From Acidobacteriota bacterium (GTDB lineage: Bacteria > Acidobacteriota > Thermoanaerobaculia > UBA5066 > Gp7-AA6): a DNA stretch of 64,000 nt. The translations under genes and the position numbers were made by a program. The notes under the pieces are model-generated. The model was given only the letters and a program-made list of their open reading frames with translations. It ran no database searches and was not told the DNA's origin. The stretch is taken from NCBI GenBank assembly GCA_020199905.1, contig JAIVJS010000013.1:1-64000 (forward strand), in the 5' to 3' direction. This document shows, in pieces, positions 32,940 to 42,296 of the stretch (position 1 is the first letter of the stretch; every line of letters starts with the position of its first letter).

Positions 32940-33962
32940 TCAGCGCTCTTCGCCGCTCCGGCTCGCGGGCTCTTTCCCGCCGGCCGCTGGAACCGCCACC
33001 TCCCGCGCAGGCGCCGCAAGGAGGAACGCGAGACCGATCAGCGTAATCGGAACGAAGGAGATCGCGTGCGCGAGCAGCGCCACGGCGGAAGCCGTGGCGA
33101 CGGGGACCCCGTAGAAGTACGTCAGCGCGAACTGGACCGCCACGTGGTACGAGCCGAGCCCGCCCGGAGTCGGAACCATGAGGCCGAGAACGGCGAACGT
33201 CGTGACCACGAACGCGGCCGCGAACGGGAGCGGGAGATGGAACGCGCGGAAGAGCACCGAGACCTGTACGTTGATCACGAACCACATCGCGAGCGATCCG
33301 GCCGCGACGAGCAGGAAGAGGGCCGGGTCCCGCAGCGTCGCGAACCCGTCGATGAAGGAACCGGAGAACGCGCGCAGCCGCGGCTGCAGCTTTTCGGGCA
33401 GACGCGCCCACACGAGCTCCAGGAACGCCTCCGTTCTCGCGCGCGCAAACACGGCGAAGACGACGACGCCGACGGCCGTGACCATGAACACCGCCGGCAG
33501 GGCGAGCTGGCGGAGTCCCCCGGAGCGGGGGAGGCCGACTGCCATCGCGAAGGCGAAAAAGACGACGACGGAGACACCGTCCAGGACCCGCTCGAGAACG
33601 ATGGAGGCGAGAAGCGGAGAGAACGGCAGGCGGCGGGATCGGGCGAGGAAAGCGGGCCTCAGGACCTCTCCCACTTTGCCGGGAAGATTGTTCGCGGCGA
33701 AGCCGACGGAGGTCGCCGCAAAGGCGGGGAGAAAAGGGACCTTCGCGACGGGGCGGAGGAGCCAGGTCCACCGCACCGCCCGGAGCGCGAACGTCGAGAT
33801 CGCGATCGCCGTGGACAGGACGAGCCAGCCGATGGATACCGAAGAGAGGGCGGCGCCTAGCTCCCGGAAGCGCACCTGCCTGAGGAAGAGGGCCAGGAGG
33901 ATTCCGGCCAGCAGGAGCGAGATCGCGACCTGCGCCGTCCTCGATTTCCAGAAGGCCGGCAT
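32940..33962 (-). CDS. Lysylphosphatidylglycerol synthase-like flippase-domain membrane protein
   Basis: [58 protein letters not shown]. Confidence 0.85.
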   Translation of the reverse strand: MPAFWKSRTAQVAISLLLAGILLALFLRQVRFRELGAALSSVSIGWLVLSTAIAISTFALRAVRWTWLLRPVAKVPFLPAFAATSVGFAANNLPGKVGEVLRPAFLARSRRLPFSPLLASIVLERVLDGVSVVVFFAFAMAVGLPRSGGLRQLALPAVFMVTAVGVVVFAVFARARTEAFLELVWARLPEKLQPRLRAFSGSFIDGFATLRDPALFLLVAAGSLAMWFVINVQVSVLFRAFHLPLPFAAAFVVTTFAVLGLMVPTPGGLGSYHVAVQFALTYFYGVPVATASAVALLAHAISFVPITLIGLAFLLAAPAREVAVPAAGGKEPASRSGEER

Positions 33963-34135
33963 GGCCTACGCCCCGGTTCCCGTCGCGCGGGGCAGTCGAG
34001 TCGAGGCCGTGGCGCGCTCCGGAATCGGAGCAAAAACCGGTCGGGATGAGAGGGGCTGCGGCATGGCGTCGCGTCAGGTTTTAGCATTTCAGAACGGCTT
34101 TTGCCTAAAAAAATGAGGCGAAGATCTTCAAAGAC

Positions 34136-34164
34136 TTGACTTTCCGTCGAAATTTGCCCATTCT
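34136..34164 (+). promoter_or_regulatory. Possible sigma70-type promoter upstream of the Ig-like repeat protein
   Basis: TTGACT (34136) in an unusually AT-rich leader; -10 is weak. Confidence 0.3.
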
Positions 34165-34192
34165 TTTCTTACTTTTTCGGGAGGTTTGCGAA

Positions 34193-35980
34193 ATGAAGAC
34201 GGCGCCCAGGCATCTGGCGCTTCTGGCGGTTGCCGGTCTGTTCGTGTGCGTGGCGGCGGGCGCACAGCCGATCGGAGTCATCGACGAGCCCACGGCAGGG
34301 CAGCGGGTCTCCGGGGTCGTCCGGGTCGCCGGATGGGTGCTCGACTTCAACAAAGTCGACCGCATCGACCTCTTCGTCGACGGCAATTCCCTCCCGACGA
34401 ACACGGCGGACTTGAACCTTCCCCGAATCGACGTGCTGAACGCGTTCCCGAACTACGCGAACAGCGCGACGCCGAAGCCGGGGTACCTGACGTCCTTCTA
34501 CACGAGGTCGCTGTCGAACGGGACGCACTCGATCAGGGTCCGTGTCACGGAGTCCTCCGGGAGCGTCTTCACGCTCGGGCCCGTCTCGGTGATCGTCGAC
34601 AACACGGTCAACCAGGCTCCGTTCGGATACATCGATACGCCGACCGACAACGCGGTCGAAGGGGCCAACGGCTCCTACCCGGTCGTCGGATGGGCTCTCG
34701 ACGACCAGGGCGTCGACCACATTGATTTTCTGGTCGACGGACAGATCGTCGCCGGAGCGGTCGGACGGCTCGGCGACGTGGGAGGCCGCGGCCGCAGCGG
34801 GGGCGCGAACGGCCAGACGGCGACCTACGGGACGACGCGGCCCGACGTGGCGGCGGCCTTTCCGGACGTGCCTTTTGCGATCTTCTCCGGCTTCGTCGCC
34901 AACGTCGACACGACGAAGCTCGTCAACGGAGTGCACGTGTTTTCCGTGCGCGTCACGGATTCCGGCGGCACGGCGCGCGTGATCGGCACCCGGACGGTTC
35001 AGGTCATCAACAACGGCAGCAATCTGGCGCCTTTCGGACGGATCGACTTCCCGCTCGACAAGGCATCGCTCAACTGCCAGCCCCCGTTCACGGTCGTCCC
35101 GCCGCCGAACGTCTGCCCGTCGCCGTGCTTCCCGCCGGGCCCGACGGGGACCCCCGCGCTGCCGGTCTCGTTCTTCAGCAACATCGTCAAGGGCTGGGCC
35201 CTGGATACCGGATCCCGGCTGGACAAGGGCCAGGTCGCCTTCGTCGAGCTGCTCTTGGACGGCCAGCCGATCGCCAACAGCCGGCGCGACTGCGTCCGGC
35301 TCGGAACCGCGCTCCTGAACTGCTACGGGGTGAACCGCCCCGACGTCGCGCGCGCCTACTCCGGGTACGTCAATGCCGACAACGCGGGGTTCAACTTCGC
35401 GTTCGCCCTCCAGCAGAACACCGCGACGGGCCTTCTCCAGGTGGTCATCCCGGCGGCGGCGGGCGGCGCTCAGGTCACCGGCTTCACCAACTCCGGAAAG
35501 CACACGCTTGCACTGCGGGTCGGAGACGACGAGCAGACGGTGATCCAGATCGGGGCGATGTCCGTCGACGTCCTTTGCGACCTCTCGACGCTCGAGCCCG
35601 ACAGGCCGGCGTTCGGATACGTCGACACGCCGTACGAGTTCCAGTTCATCAACAAGACGTTCCTGGTGTCCGGCTGGGCGTATGACTTCGACGGGGGGAT
35701 CTCCCGGCTCGAGCTCGACGTGGACGGCCAGGTCCTGGCGATCCTGGACGCGCCGACCGGGACTTACGGGCTCTACCGTCCCGACGTGCCGGACAACGAC
35801 ATCCGCGTTCCGACGCCGGACGTCGGGTTCTTCTTCCCGCTCGACACGACGCACATGAGCGACACCGAGCACGATCTCGTGATCTACGCCTACGACAACC
35901 CGGGCTTCGCCGCTCCGAGACGAACAGAGATCGGCCGCCGCAAGTTCGTCGTCCTGAACAATTCGGTAATCAAGAACTGA
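34193..35980 (+). CDS. Secreted protein with four Ig-like (GWALD) repeats
   Basis: Signal peptide MKTAPRHLALLAVAGLFVCVAAGA; repeats PIGVIDEP..VAGWVLD, PFGYIDTP..VVGWALD, PFGRIDFP..VKGWALD, AFGYVDTP..VSGWAYD. Confidence 0.85.
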   Translation: MKTAPRHLALLAVAGLFVCVAAGAQPIGVIDEPTAGQRVSGVVRVAGWVLDFNKVDRIDLFVDGNSLPTNTADLNLPRIDVLNAFPNYANSATPKPGYLTSFYTRSLSNGTHSIRVRVTESSGSVFTLGPVSVIVDNTVNQAPFGYIDTPTDNAVEGANGSYPVVGWALDDQGVDHIDFLVDGQIVAGAVGRLGDVGGRGRSGGANGQTATYGTTRPDVAAAFPDVPFAIFSGFVANVDTTKLVNGVHVFSVRVTDSGGTARVIGTRTVQVINNGSNLAPFGRIDFPLDKASLNCQPPFTVVPPPNVCPSPCFPPGPTGTPALPVSFFSNIVKGWALDTGSRLDKGQVAFVELLLDGQPIANSRRDCVRLGTALLNCYGVNRPDVARAYSGYVNADNAGFNFAFALQQNTATGLLQVVIPAAAGGAQVTGFTNSGKHTLALRVGDDEQTVIQIGAMSVDVLCDLSTLEPDRPAFGYVDTPYEFQFINKTFLVSGWAYDFDGGISRLELDVDGQVLAILDAPTGTYGLYRPDVPDNDIRVPTPDVGFFFPLDTTHMSDTEHDLVIYAYDNPGFAAPRRTEIGRRKFVVLNNSVIKN

Positions 35981-36002
35981 CGAGTCCCTCGCCCCTTCTT
36001 TC

Positions 36003-36030
36003 AGCCCCGCCGCGAGGCGGGGCTTTTTGT
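36003..36030 (+). terminator. Rho-independent terminator
   Basis: agccccgcc-gcga-ggcggggct followed by tttttgt, just after the 35980 stop. Confidence 0.9.
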
Positions 36031-36041
36031 TGGGCGGGAGG

Positions 36042-36100
36042 CGGGAGCCGAGCGACCAGCGGAAGCGAGACGGCCGCGGTACTCCGCGGCAACCAGATCG
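36042..36100 (-). repeat. 60-bp dispersed element, copy 4 (inverted)
   Basis: cgggagccgagcgaccagcggaagcgagacggccgcggtactccgcggcaaccagatcg, reverse complement of copy 1 with few changes. Confidence 0.93.
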
Positions 36101-36166
36101 GGAATCGGGAATCGGAAAAAATCGCCGAGCCGAGTATCCCCTCTTTCAAGAGGCCGGCCTTACTTT

Positions 36167-36236
36167 CTCAACTCTCAACTCTCAACTCTCTACTCTGAAT
36201 CTCTCACGTCTTTCCCGACGCTGAACGCTCAACCCG
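36167..36236. repeat. 7-bp tandem repeat (CTCAACT) x3 passing into degenerate heptads and (CGCTSAA)
   Basis: ctcaact ctcaact ctcaact ctctact ctgaatc ... cgctgaa cgctcaa. Confidence 0.88.
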
Positions 36237-36238
36237 GC

Positions 36239-36691
36239 TCACTCGTACTCATCCGACCCCTGCACCCACAAAAACGACTGCAGGTCGATCATGTCGCGCG
36301 GCCGCAGGTCCTTCAGGTCCCGCCGGACGCGGGCCGCGAATCCAAGGAGGCTCTCGTACGTCTCCCGGTTCGGCGTTGAGCGATAGGCGAATTCCACCCC
36401 GTACCGCTGCGCGGCGATGCGCGTCACGTTGGGCTTCAGGAAGATGTGGCGGTCGGGGTGGCGCGCCTTCAGAAGCGAGCGATAGCGGCCCGGCTCGAGA
36501 AGCTCCGTCCAACGCTCGTGCGCGGCGGACTTGTAGTTGCGCTCCCAGTCGAGGTACGTCTCGTCCTGGAATCCGCCTGGAAAGAACCGGAGGAACCTGC
36601 GCCGGCAACGCCGGGCGCCTGCGGGCAGGGAAGTCGTCCGGGCCGCGTGAGAGGTGCGGGTGCTGGCGCGAAGCGCCGCGGGGAAGGCCAT
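36239..36691 (-). CDS. Conserved hypothetical protein, apparently internally shortened
   Basis: FLRFFPGGFQDETYLDWERNYK... and HIFLKPNVTRIAAQRYG...DLRPRDMIDLQSFLWVQGSDEY; N-terminal start uncertain. Confidence 0.55.
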   Translation of the reverse strand: MAFPAALRASTRTSHAARTTSLPAGARRCRRRFLRFFPGGFQDETYLDWERNYKSAAHERWTELLEPGRYRSLLKARHPDRHIFLKPNVTRIAAQRYGVEFAYRSTPNRETYESLLGFAARVRRDLKDLRPRDMIDLQSFLWVQGSDEYE

Positions 36692-36728
36692 GCGCCGTTC
36701 CGGTGCAGAGAACGGGCCACTCGGGGGG

Positions 36729-36763
36729 AGCTGTCAGCGATCAGCTATCAGCCCTCAGCCACT
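36729..36763. repeat. 7-bp degenerate tandem repeat (AGCTRTC) x5
   Basis: agctgtc agcgatc agctatc agccctc agccact. Confidence 0.85.
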
Positions 36764-36873
36764 CAGGAATCCGCCAGGGCGATGCGCCGTGCCTCCAAGG
36801 CGGCCCTCACCACCCTGGAAGCGGGCGCGTGTCGCGCGGATCAGGAGGGACCGCTGGTTCAAGAGGATCGGAA

Positions 36874-36903
36874 AGAAAACGGGCGGCCGCGAGGCCGCCC
36901 GTT
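36874..36903 (-). terminator. Rho-independent terminator downstream of the S41 peptidase
   Basis: On minus strand AACGGGCGGCC-TCGC-GGCCGCCCGTT followed by TTCTTTCC. Confidence 0.8.
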
Positions 36904-36909
36904 GAAGAC

Positions 36910-36937
36910 GCTGAGAGCCGAGAGCTGACGGCTAACT
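36910..36937. repeat. 7-bp tandem repeat (GCYGAGA) x4
   Basis: gctgaga gccgaga gctgacg gctaact; covers the stop codon of the S41 peptidase. Confidence 0.82.
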
Positions 36938-38563
36938 TCCCTGCCGCGCCGCGCGGGCCGGCGCCGGCTTCTTGGGCAGCGCGGCGATCCGCGCGGCCTC
37001 GTCGAACATTGCGAGCCCCTTCTGGAGCTGCGTGTCGCCCTCCGCCTGTGCCTTGCGGCCGGCTTCGAGGCCGAACTTCGCGTTGACGATCTCGACCCTC
37101 ATGGCGAGGTCCACGATGCCCCGGTTGGGCTCGGCTTCCCACTGCCGGGTGAGCTCCTCGACGCTCGAGAACTTGCCCGCCTCGGCGAACTTGAAGAACT
37201 GCTGGCGCAGCTCCGAGGTCACCTCGAAGTTCGGTTTCACGTCGGGATGGTGGGAAAGGTAGTCGATCGCGAAATTGAAGAACAGGTTGCGTGCGAGGAA
37301 CTGCGAAAGGAGCTTGGATTCGGAGAAGCCGCTCTTGATCGCGACGTCGGGGGTGATCCCGCCGGCCGCGTAAACGGTGCGGCCCGCCTCCGTGTAGAAC
37401 GTCTGGCCGGCCGTGCGCGGGGCTTCGGCGGCCGTCTCGCCGCTCGCGACCGCGGCGTCGGGGTCCTCGGGGTTCACGTACGCGAGCAGGTCGCTGTAGT
37501 CGCGCTGGATCCATCGGCCGGAGGGCGTGTAGTAGCGCGCCGTCGTGAGCGCCAGGCCCGCGCCGTAGGGGAGGGTGTAGACGCTCTGCACCAGACCCTT
37601 GCCCCAGCTTCTCTGCCCGACGATCAGTCCCCGGTCGTGGTCCTGGATCGCGCCCGCGACGATCTCGGAAGCGGAGGCGGAACCGCGGTTGATGAGCACG
37701 ACGAGCGGGCGGTCGAAGTGCAGCCCGTCGCCGGGGGCGTAGAAGTCCTGGGCGGAGGACGGCGTCCGTCCGCGCGTATAGACGATCTTCGAGCCCTTCG
37801 GGAGGAAGACGTCGGAGACATCGACGGCCTGATCGAGGACGCCGCCGGGATTTCCGCGCAGGTCGAGAACGAGCCGCTTCATGCCGAGCTTCTCGAGCTT
37901 CCCGAGCGCGGCGATCAGCTCGCGGCTCGACGTGTGCGTGAAATCTCGGAGGAGAATGTATCCAATGTCGGCATTCAACATGAACGCGTACGGGACCGAC
38001 AGCGTCGGGATCTCCGCTCGGGTGATCGTCATGTGAAGCGGCTCGTCGAGACCGGTGCGGCGGATCGTGATGCGCACGGCCGTCCCCTTGGGCCCGCGCA
38101 GCTTCTTGACGACGTCGTCGGTCGAGGCGTCTTCCTTGATCTCCTCATCCTCGATGTGGGTGATCACGTCGCCCGCGCGGACGCCCATCTTGTAGGCGGG
38201 AGTGCCCTCCATGGGCGCGATGACCGTGATCTTGCCCATCCGCTTCTGGATCTGGATGCCGAGGCCGAAAAAGGAGCCCTGCTGCTTCTCGCGCATCGCG
38301 GCGTACTCGTCGGGTTCGAGAAACGCCGTGTGCGGATCGAGCCGGGCGAGCATCCCGTGGATCGATGCATACACGAACTTTTCGGGCGCGACCGGCTCGG
38401 GAGACCATTCCCCGAGGGTGGTCAGGATGTCGGCGTACTCATCCAGGGGAGGAACTTCGCGCTCGGGAGACGCGAACAGCCTGCCTCCGAGAGCCCCCCC
38501 GAGAAGGGTGGCGGCTCCGAGGAGCGCGATCGAGACCAGTACTCGAGACCGTGGCTGGCTCAC
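36932..38563 (-). CDS. S41-family C-terminal processing peptidase
   Basis: PDZ domain [33 protein letters not shown]; catalytic [21 protein letters not shown]...GQRSWGKG. Confidence 0.95.
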   Translation of the reverse strand: MSQPRSRVLVSIALLGAATLLGGALGGRLFASPEREVPPLDEYADILTTLGEWSPEPVAPEKFVYASIHGMLARLDPHTAFLEPDEYAAMREKQQGSFFGLGIQIQKRMGKITVIAPMEGTPAYKMGVRAGDVITHIEDEEIKEDASTDDVVKKLRGPKGTAVRITIRRTGLDEPLHMTITRAEIPTLSVPYAFMLNADIGYILLRDFTHTSSRELIAALGKLEKLGMKRLVLDLRGNPGGVLDQAVDVSDVFLPKGSKIVYTRGRTPSSAQDFYAPGDGLHFDRPLVVLINRGSASASEIVAGAIQDHDRGLIVGQRSWGKGLVQSVYTLPYGAGLALTTARYYTPSGRWIQRDYSDLLAYVNPEDPDAAVASGETAAEAPRTAGQTFYTEAGRTVYAAGGITPDVAIKSGFSESKLLSQFLARNLFFNFAIDYLSHHPDVKPNFEVTSELRQQFFKFAEAGKFSSVEELTRQWEAEPNRGIVDLAMRVEIVNAKFGLEAGRKAQAEGDTQLQKGLAMFDEAARIAALPKKPAPARAARQGS

Positions 38564-38683
38564 TCGAACCTCCTGCCCCCTGCCGTTCGGGAGATCAACA
38601 TTCTGACACGCGGGCTCACAAATCCCCAGGGATTCCCGCGGCTCGTCGGGCGCGGGGTTAGAATCGCCTGCGCAGGGGGAAAC

Positions 38684-39025
38684 ATGTTCGGCTCCATCGG
38701 TATGCCCGAGTTGATTCTGATCTTCGTGGTGGCCCTTCTCGTGTTCGGGCCCAAGAAGCTGCCGGAGATCGGCAAGTCCCTCGGAAAGGGGCTGGCCGAG
38801 TTCAAGAAGGCGTCCGACGAGCTGAAAAAGACGATCGAGACCGAGATCGAGCAGAGCAAGGCCGAGGTCGCGGCGGTCAAGGACCACGTCTCCTCGATCC
38901 AGGACAGTTTGATCTCTCCGCCGGCGGCCGAAACGGTTCCTTCTCTGCCTGCGGACCCGGCCTCGGTCGCCGTCGCGGACCCGTCCCCTTCGGTCGCCGA
39001 CCCGTCGCCCATCCATCCCGCTTGA
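38684..39025 (+). CDS. tatA: Sec-independent translocase protein TatA/TatB
   Basis: [43 protein letters not shown]. Confidence 0.95.
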   Translation: MFGSIGMPELILIFVVALLVFGPKKLPEIGKSLGKGLAEFKKASDELKKTIETEIEQSKAEVAAVKDHVSSIQDSLISPPAAETVPSLPADPASVAVADPSPSVADPSPIHPA

Positions 39026-39038
39026 GTTCGAGGCCGAC

Positions 39039-39074
39039 GGCCGCCGCGGAGCCTTCGCGGCGGCCCTTCCTGTT
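39039..39074 (+). terminator. Possible hairpin terminator between tatA and tatC
   Basis: ggccgccgcg-gagcctt-cgcggcggcc followed by cttcctgttt. Confidence 0.55.
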
Positions 39075-39092
39075 TGACACGGCGCGGCGCGC

Positions 39093-39872
39093 TTGACCGA
39101 CGAGCCCTCGAGCGGCCGCCGGGAGGAAGGGGACGAGGAGCTCCCCCGGATGGGGTTCTTCGACCATCTCGAAGAGTTCCGGAAACGCCTCATCGTCTCC
39201 CTGATCGCGGTCTTCGTCGCTTTTCTTTTGTGCTGGAGCTGGGCGCAGGAAATCTTCGACTTTCTCGCCCGGCCGCTCCGGCGCGTGCTCCCGCCCGGCC
39301 AGAACCTGTCCTACACGACGCTCACCGAGCCCTTCCTGATGTATTTCCGCGTCGCCCTCTTCGCCGGCGTCATCCTCGCCTCGCCGGTGCTTCTCTGGCA
39401 GATCTGGCTTTTCGTCGCGCCCGCTCTCTACCGGAGAGAGCGGCGGTACGTCTGGCCGTTCATTCTCGCTGGACTCGTGTTCTTCCTGTCGGGCTGCGCC
39501 TTCGCCTACTACGAGGCGTTCCCGCTGGTGGTCGGATTCCTCGTGGGCGTCGGGAAGAGCTTCAACGCGGTCATCACCATCAACGAGTACCTGTCGACGG
39601 CGATCAAGCTCATCCTAGGCCTCGGCATCTGTTTCGAGACCCCGATTTTCATCTTCTTCCTGGCCCGGATGGGAATCGTGACCCCCGGCTGGCTCATGAA
39701 GAAGTTCAAGTACGCGATCCTGATCATCTTTGTCATCGCCGCCGTCATCACGCCGACGCCCGACATCGCCACGCAGTGCGTGTTCGCCTTTCCGATGATG
39801 GCGCTCTACCTGCTCGGCGTCGGCGTGGCGTGGATTTTCCGGAGGAGGGAAACGGAAACGGAGGCGAGCTAG
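39093..39872 (+). CDS. tatC: Sec-independent translocase protein TatC
   Basis: MGFFDHLEEFRKRLIVSL; SYTTLTEPFLMYFRVALFAGVILASPV; TPTPDIATQ. Confidence 0.95.
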   Translation: MTDEPSSGRREEGDEELPRMGFFDHLEEFRKRLIVSLIAVFVAFLLCWSWAQEIFDFLARPLRRVLPPGQNLSYTTLTEPFLMYFRVALFAGVILASPVLLWQIWLFVAPALYRRERRYVWPFILAGLVFFLSGCAFAYYEAFPLVVGFLVGVGKSFNAVITINEYLSTAIKLILGLGICFETPIFIFFLARMGIVTPGWLMKKFKYAILIIFVIAAVITPTPDIATQCVFAFPMMALYLLGVGVAWIFRRRETETEAS

Positions 39873-39905
39873 CCGTCAGCTGCCAGCTCCCGGCTCTCAG
39901 CCCGC
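39871..39905. repeat. 7-bp degenerate tandem repeat (AGCYGTC) x5
   Basis: agccgtc agctgcc agctccc ggctctc agcccgc; begins at the tatC stop codon. Confidence 0.82.
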
Positions 39906-40122
39906 CGCCCGAGCCTTCGGTTGCGCGCCAGGACGAGCTCGATGAACTCGCGGACGGCGCCGCGTCCGCCCCGGTTCTTCAGGACCACGTCAGCGGAGCG
40001 GCGGGGAAGTCGTTTCCGTCGTCCGAGAGATAGATCCGGCCGTCTGTGAGAACGCCGTCGACGTCGAAGAAGAGCGCGCGGATGGGGAGGGTCCGATTGG
40101 CGCGGCCCGATCGGGAGCTCAC
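39874..40122 (-). pseudogene. kdsC: KdsC-like 3-deoxy-D-manno-octulosonate 8-phosphate phosphatase remnant (internal deletion and frameshift)
   Basis: N-term PIRALFFDVDGVLTDGRIYLSDDGND then, in another frame, C-term ADVVLKNRGGRGAVREFIELVLARN. Confidence 0.75.
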
Positions 40123-41075
40123 GCGGTGACTCCCGCGGAGAGAAGGTCGTGAAGGTGGACGGCGCCGGTGAGGCGGCCGTCTTCCACGACGAACAGCGAC
40201 GTGATGCGCGACGCTTCCATCGTGGCGAGCGCGGTGGAGGCGAACTCCTCGCCGCCGATGGTCCGCGGGCCGGGATGGAGGCAGGTCCCCGCGGTGCGCG
40301 AGAGCAGCGCGGCGTCCTTCTCCAGGAGACGGCGCAGGTCTCCGTCGGAGATCACCCCGAGCAGCCGGTCCTCCCGATCCACGACAGCGGTGATGCCCAT
40401 CATCTTGCGGGACATCTCGTGGATCGTCTCCGCCATCGGCGTCTCCGTCCCGACTCTGGGGACGCGGTCGCCCGTCCGCATCAGGTCCTTGATCTTCAGG
40501 AACCGTTTTCCGATGTCCCCGCCGGGATGGAGCGCGGCGAAGTCCTCCTCGCGGAAGCCCCGCATCTCGGAGAGCGCCATCGCGAGAGCGTCGCCGACTG
40601 CCAGCATCGCCGTCGTCGAAGCCGTCGGAGCGAGGTTCAACGGGCACGCCTCCCGCGACACGGTGATCGCCATCGCGATGTCCGCCGCCCGGGCCACCGA
40701 CGACCCGGGGGTGCCTGTCATGGCGATCGTCCTCACGTGGCGTGTGCGCGCGAACTCGAGGAGCCGCACGATCTCGGGAGTCTCGCCGGAATAGGAGAGG
40801 GCGAGAACGAAATCGCCGGCCACCAGCATGCCGAGGTCGCCGTGGCTCGCCTCCGCGGCGTGAAGGAAATACGCCGGGGTGCCCGTCGAGGCGAGCGTGG
40901 CGGCGATCTTCTGGCCGATCAGCCCCGATTTTCCGAGCCCGGTGACGCAGAGGCGGCCGGCCGACGCGGAGATCTCCTCGACGGCGCGCACGAACCCGGG
41001 ACCCAGGTTGCCGATCTGTTCGCGGACGGTATCGGCCTCTATCTGGAGAACCCGGCGCGCCGCTTCGAGGATCAC
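40119..41075 (-). CDS. kdsD: Arabinose-5-phosphate isomerase (KpsF/GutQ)
   Basis: GLGKSGLIGQKIAATLASTGTPAYFLHAAEASHGDLGM; two CBS domains. Confidence 0.94.
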   Translation of the reverse strand: MILEAARRVLQIEADTVREQIGNLGPGFVRAVEEISASAGRLCVTGLGKSGLIGQKIAATLASTGTPAYFLHAAEASHGDLGMLVAGDFVLALSYSGETPEIVRLLEFARTRHVRTIAMTGTPGSSVARAADIAMAITVSREACPLNLAPTASTTAMLAVGDALAMALSEMRGFREEDFAALHPGGDIGKRFLKIKDLMRTGDRVPRVGTETPMAETIHEMSRKMMGITAVVDREDRLLGVISDGDLRRLLEKDAALLSRTAGTCLHPGPRTIGGEEFASTALATMEASRITSLFVVEDGRLTGAVHLHDLLSAGVTA

Positions 41076-41094
41076 TGGGCCCTATCTTAGCCGT

Positions 41095-41163
41095 GGGCGA
41101 GGCGCTGGGCGACAGGCGAAAGGCGAAGGGCGAAGGGCGAAGGGCGAAAAAGGCGAAGGGCGG
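41095..41163. repeat. 7-bp tandem repeat (GCGAAGG)
   Basis: gcgacag gcgaaag gcgaagg gcgaagg gcgaagg gcgaaaa. Confidence 0.9.
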
Positions 41164-41191
41164 GAATGCGGCGTGATCCGGGCGTTTACCC

Positions 41192-41220
41192 GCTCAACGC
41201 TCAACGCTCAACGCGTCAAC
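41192..41220. repeat. 7-bp tandem repeat (GCTCAAC) x3+
   Basis: gctcaac gctcaac gctcaac gcgtcaac; stop codon of the downstream HEAT gene lies inside. Confidence 0.9.
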
Positions 41221-42296
41221 ACCTCCTCGATGTAGCCGAGCGCCCGAGGGTCCTTTGACTGACCGAGCCAGAAGAGCGCCTGCTTTCGGACCGCGGGATT
41301 CCGGTTGGTTTTCGCGACGTGGATCAGCTGGGTCGTCGACTCCTCCGCCGGCAGCTGTGTCAGCGCGAACACCGCCTTCTTCTTGACCTCGGTCTCGGGA
41401 TCGTCCCGGATCGCCGCGGTGATCGCGTCGGCGGCGCGCCGGCCGGCCTTGTGCGCCAGCCAGAAAAGCGCCTGTCCCCGCACGCCGGGGCTTTCGTCCC
41501 GCTTCGCCATCTCGATCAGGGTGGAGACCGCTTCCGGCACGGGACTCTGAGACAGCGCGAACGTGAGGTTCTTCCGAACCGAATCGCTCGGCTCCTCCGT
41601 CGAGAGACGCTTCAGGATCTCGTATCCGCGCCGGCCTCGCGAGTTTCCCAGCCAGAACATCGCCTTCTTGCGGATGGATTCGCTGGTCGGGGGCAGGGCG
41701 AATTTCTCGAGCGCCGCGTCCGCCGACGGATCCTCGTGCAGGGCGATGGCGGTCAGCGCCTCGCGCGAAGGCCGCCCTTCACTCGATTCTTCGTCCTCGC
41801 GGTCCCGGCCGCCGGCCACCATTCCCGACAGAAGGGCCACGCTCTCCGACGGCCGGACCCCGGTCAGCCAGACGACCGCCATGCCGCCGCCGTCGATCGA
41901 GCAGGCATCGGAGAAGAGGCGCAGCCGGGTCGTTCGCCCTTTCTCCGCGCGATGGAACACCAGCATGCGCACGCCGGACGCCAGCTCTGCCCGGGAAGTC
42001 CGCTGTGACGTCTGCGAAGATCGGCCGGGCTCCAGGGCGCAGGTTCCGGAGCAGCCGTTTCCATCCCAGGAGTCGCCGCAGCAGAGGCCTTGTCCTTCCG
42101 GCGAAGGCACCGCGTAGCCGATCCACACCGGCGAGGCCGACGCGGCGGCCGCGCGAAACGCGCGCTCGAGGCCCGAGGACGCGTCCCGCGTCTCGGCGCG
42201 CGCGTTGGTGAGACCGGACGGTCCCTCCGCCGGAGCAGGGAGGGCGGCGCCGGCACAGACGAGCAGGGCGGCGAGGACCGGTCCCCTCCGCGTCAC
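41208..42296 (-). CDS. HEAT-repeat secreted protein
   Basis: Repeats AMFWLGNSRGRRGYEIL, ALFWLAHKAGRRAADAI, ALFWLGQSKDPRALGYIEEVL; signal-like N-terminus. Confidence 0.8.
   Translation of the reverse strand: MTRRGPVLAALLVCAGAALPAPAEGPSGLTNARAETRDASSGLERAFRAAAASASPVWIGYAVPSPEGQGLCCGDSWDGNGCSGTCALEPGRSSQTSQRTSRAELASGVRMLVFHRAEKGRTTRLRLFSDACSIDGGGMAVVWLTGVRPSESVALLSGMVAGGRDREDEESSEGRPSREALTAIALHEDPSADAALEKFALPPTSESIRKKAMFWLGNSRGRRGYEILKRLSTEEPSDSVRKNLTFALSQSPVPEAVSTLIEMAKRDESPGVRGQALFWLAHKAGRRAADAITAAIRDDPETEVKKKAVFALTQLPAEESTTQLIHVAKTNRNPAVRKQALFWLGQSKDPRALGYIEEVLTR

Noticed and set aside
36780-36905. Possible small gene on plus strand (VARIRRDRWFKRIGKKTGGREAAR)
   Set aside because: No convincing start or homology, and its end is the minus-strand terminator hairpin
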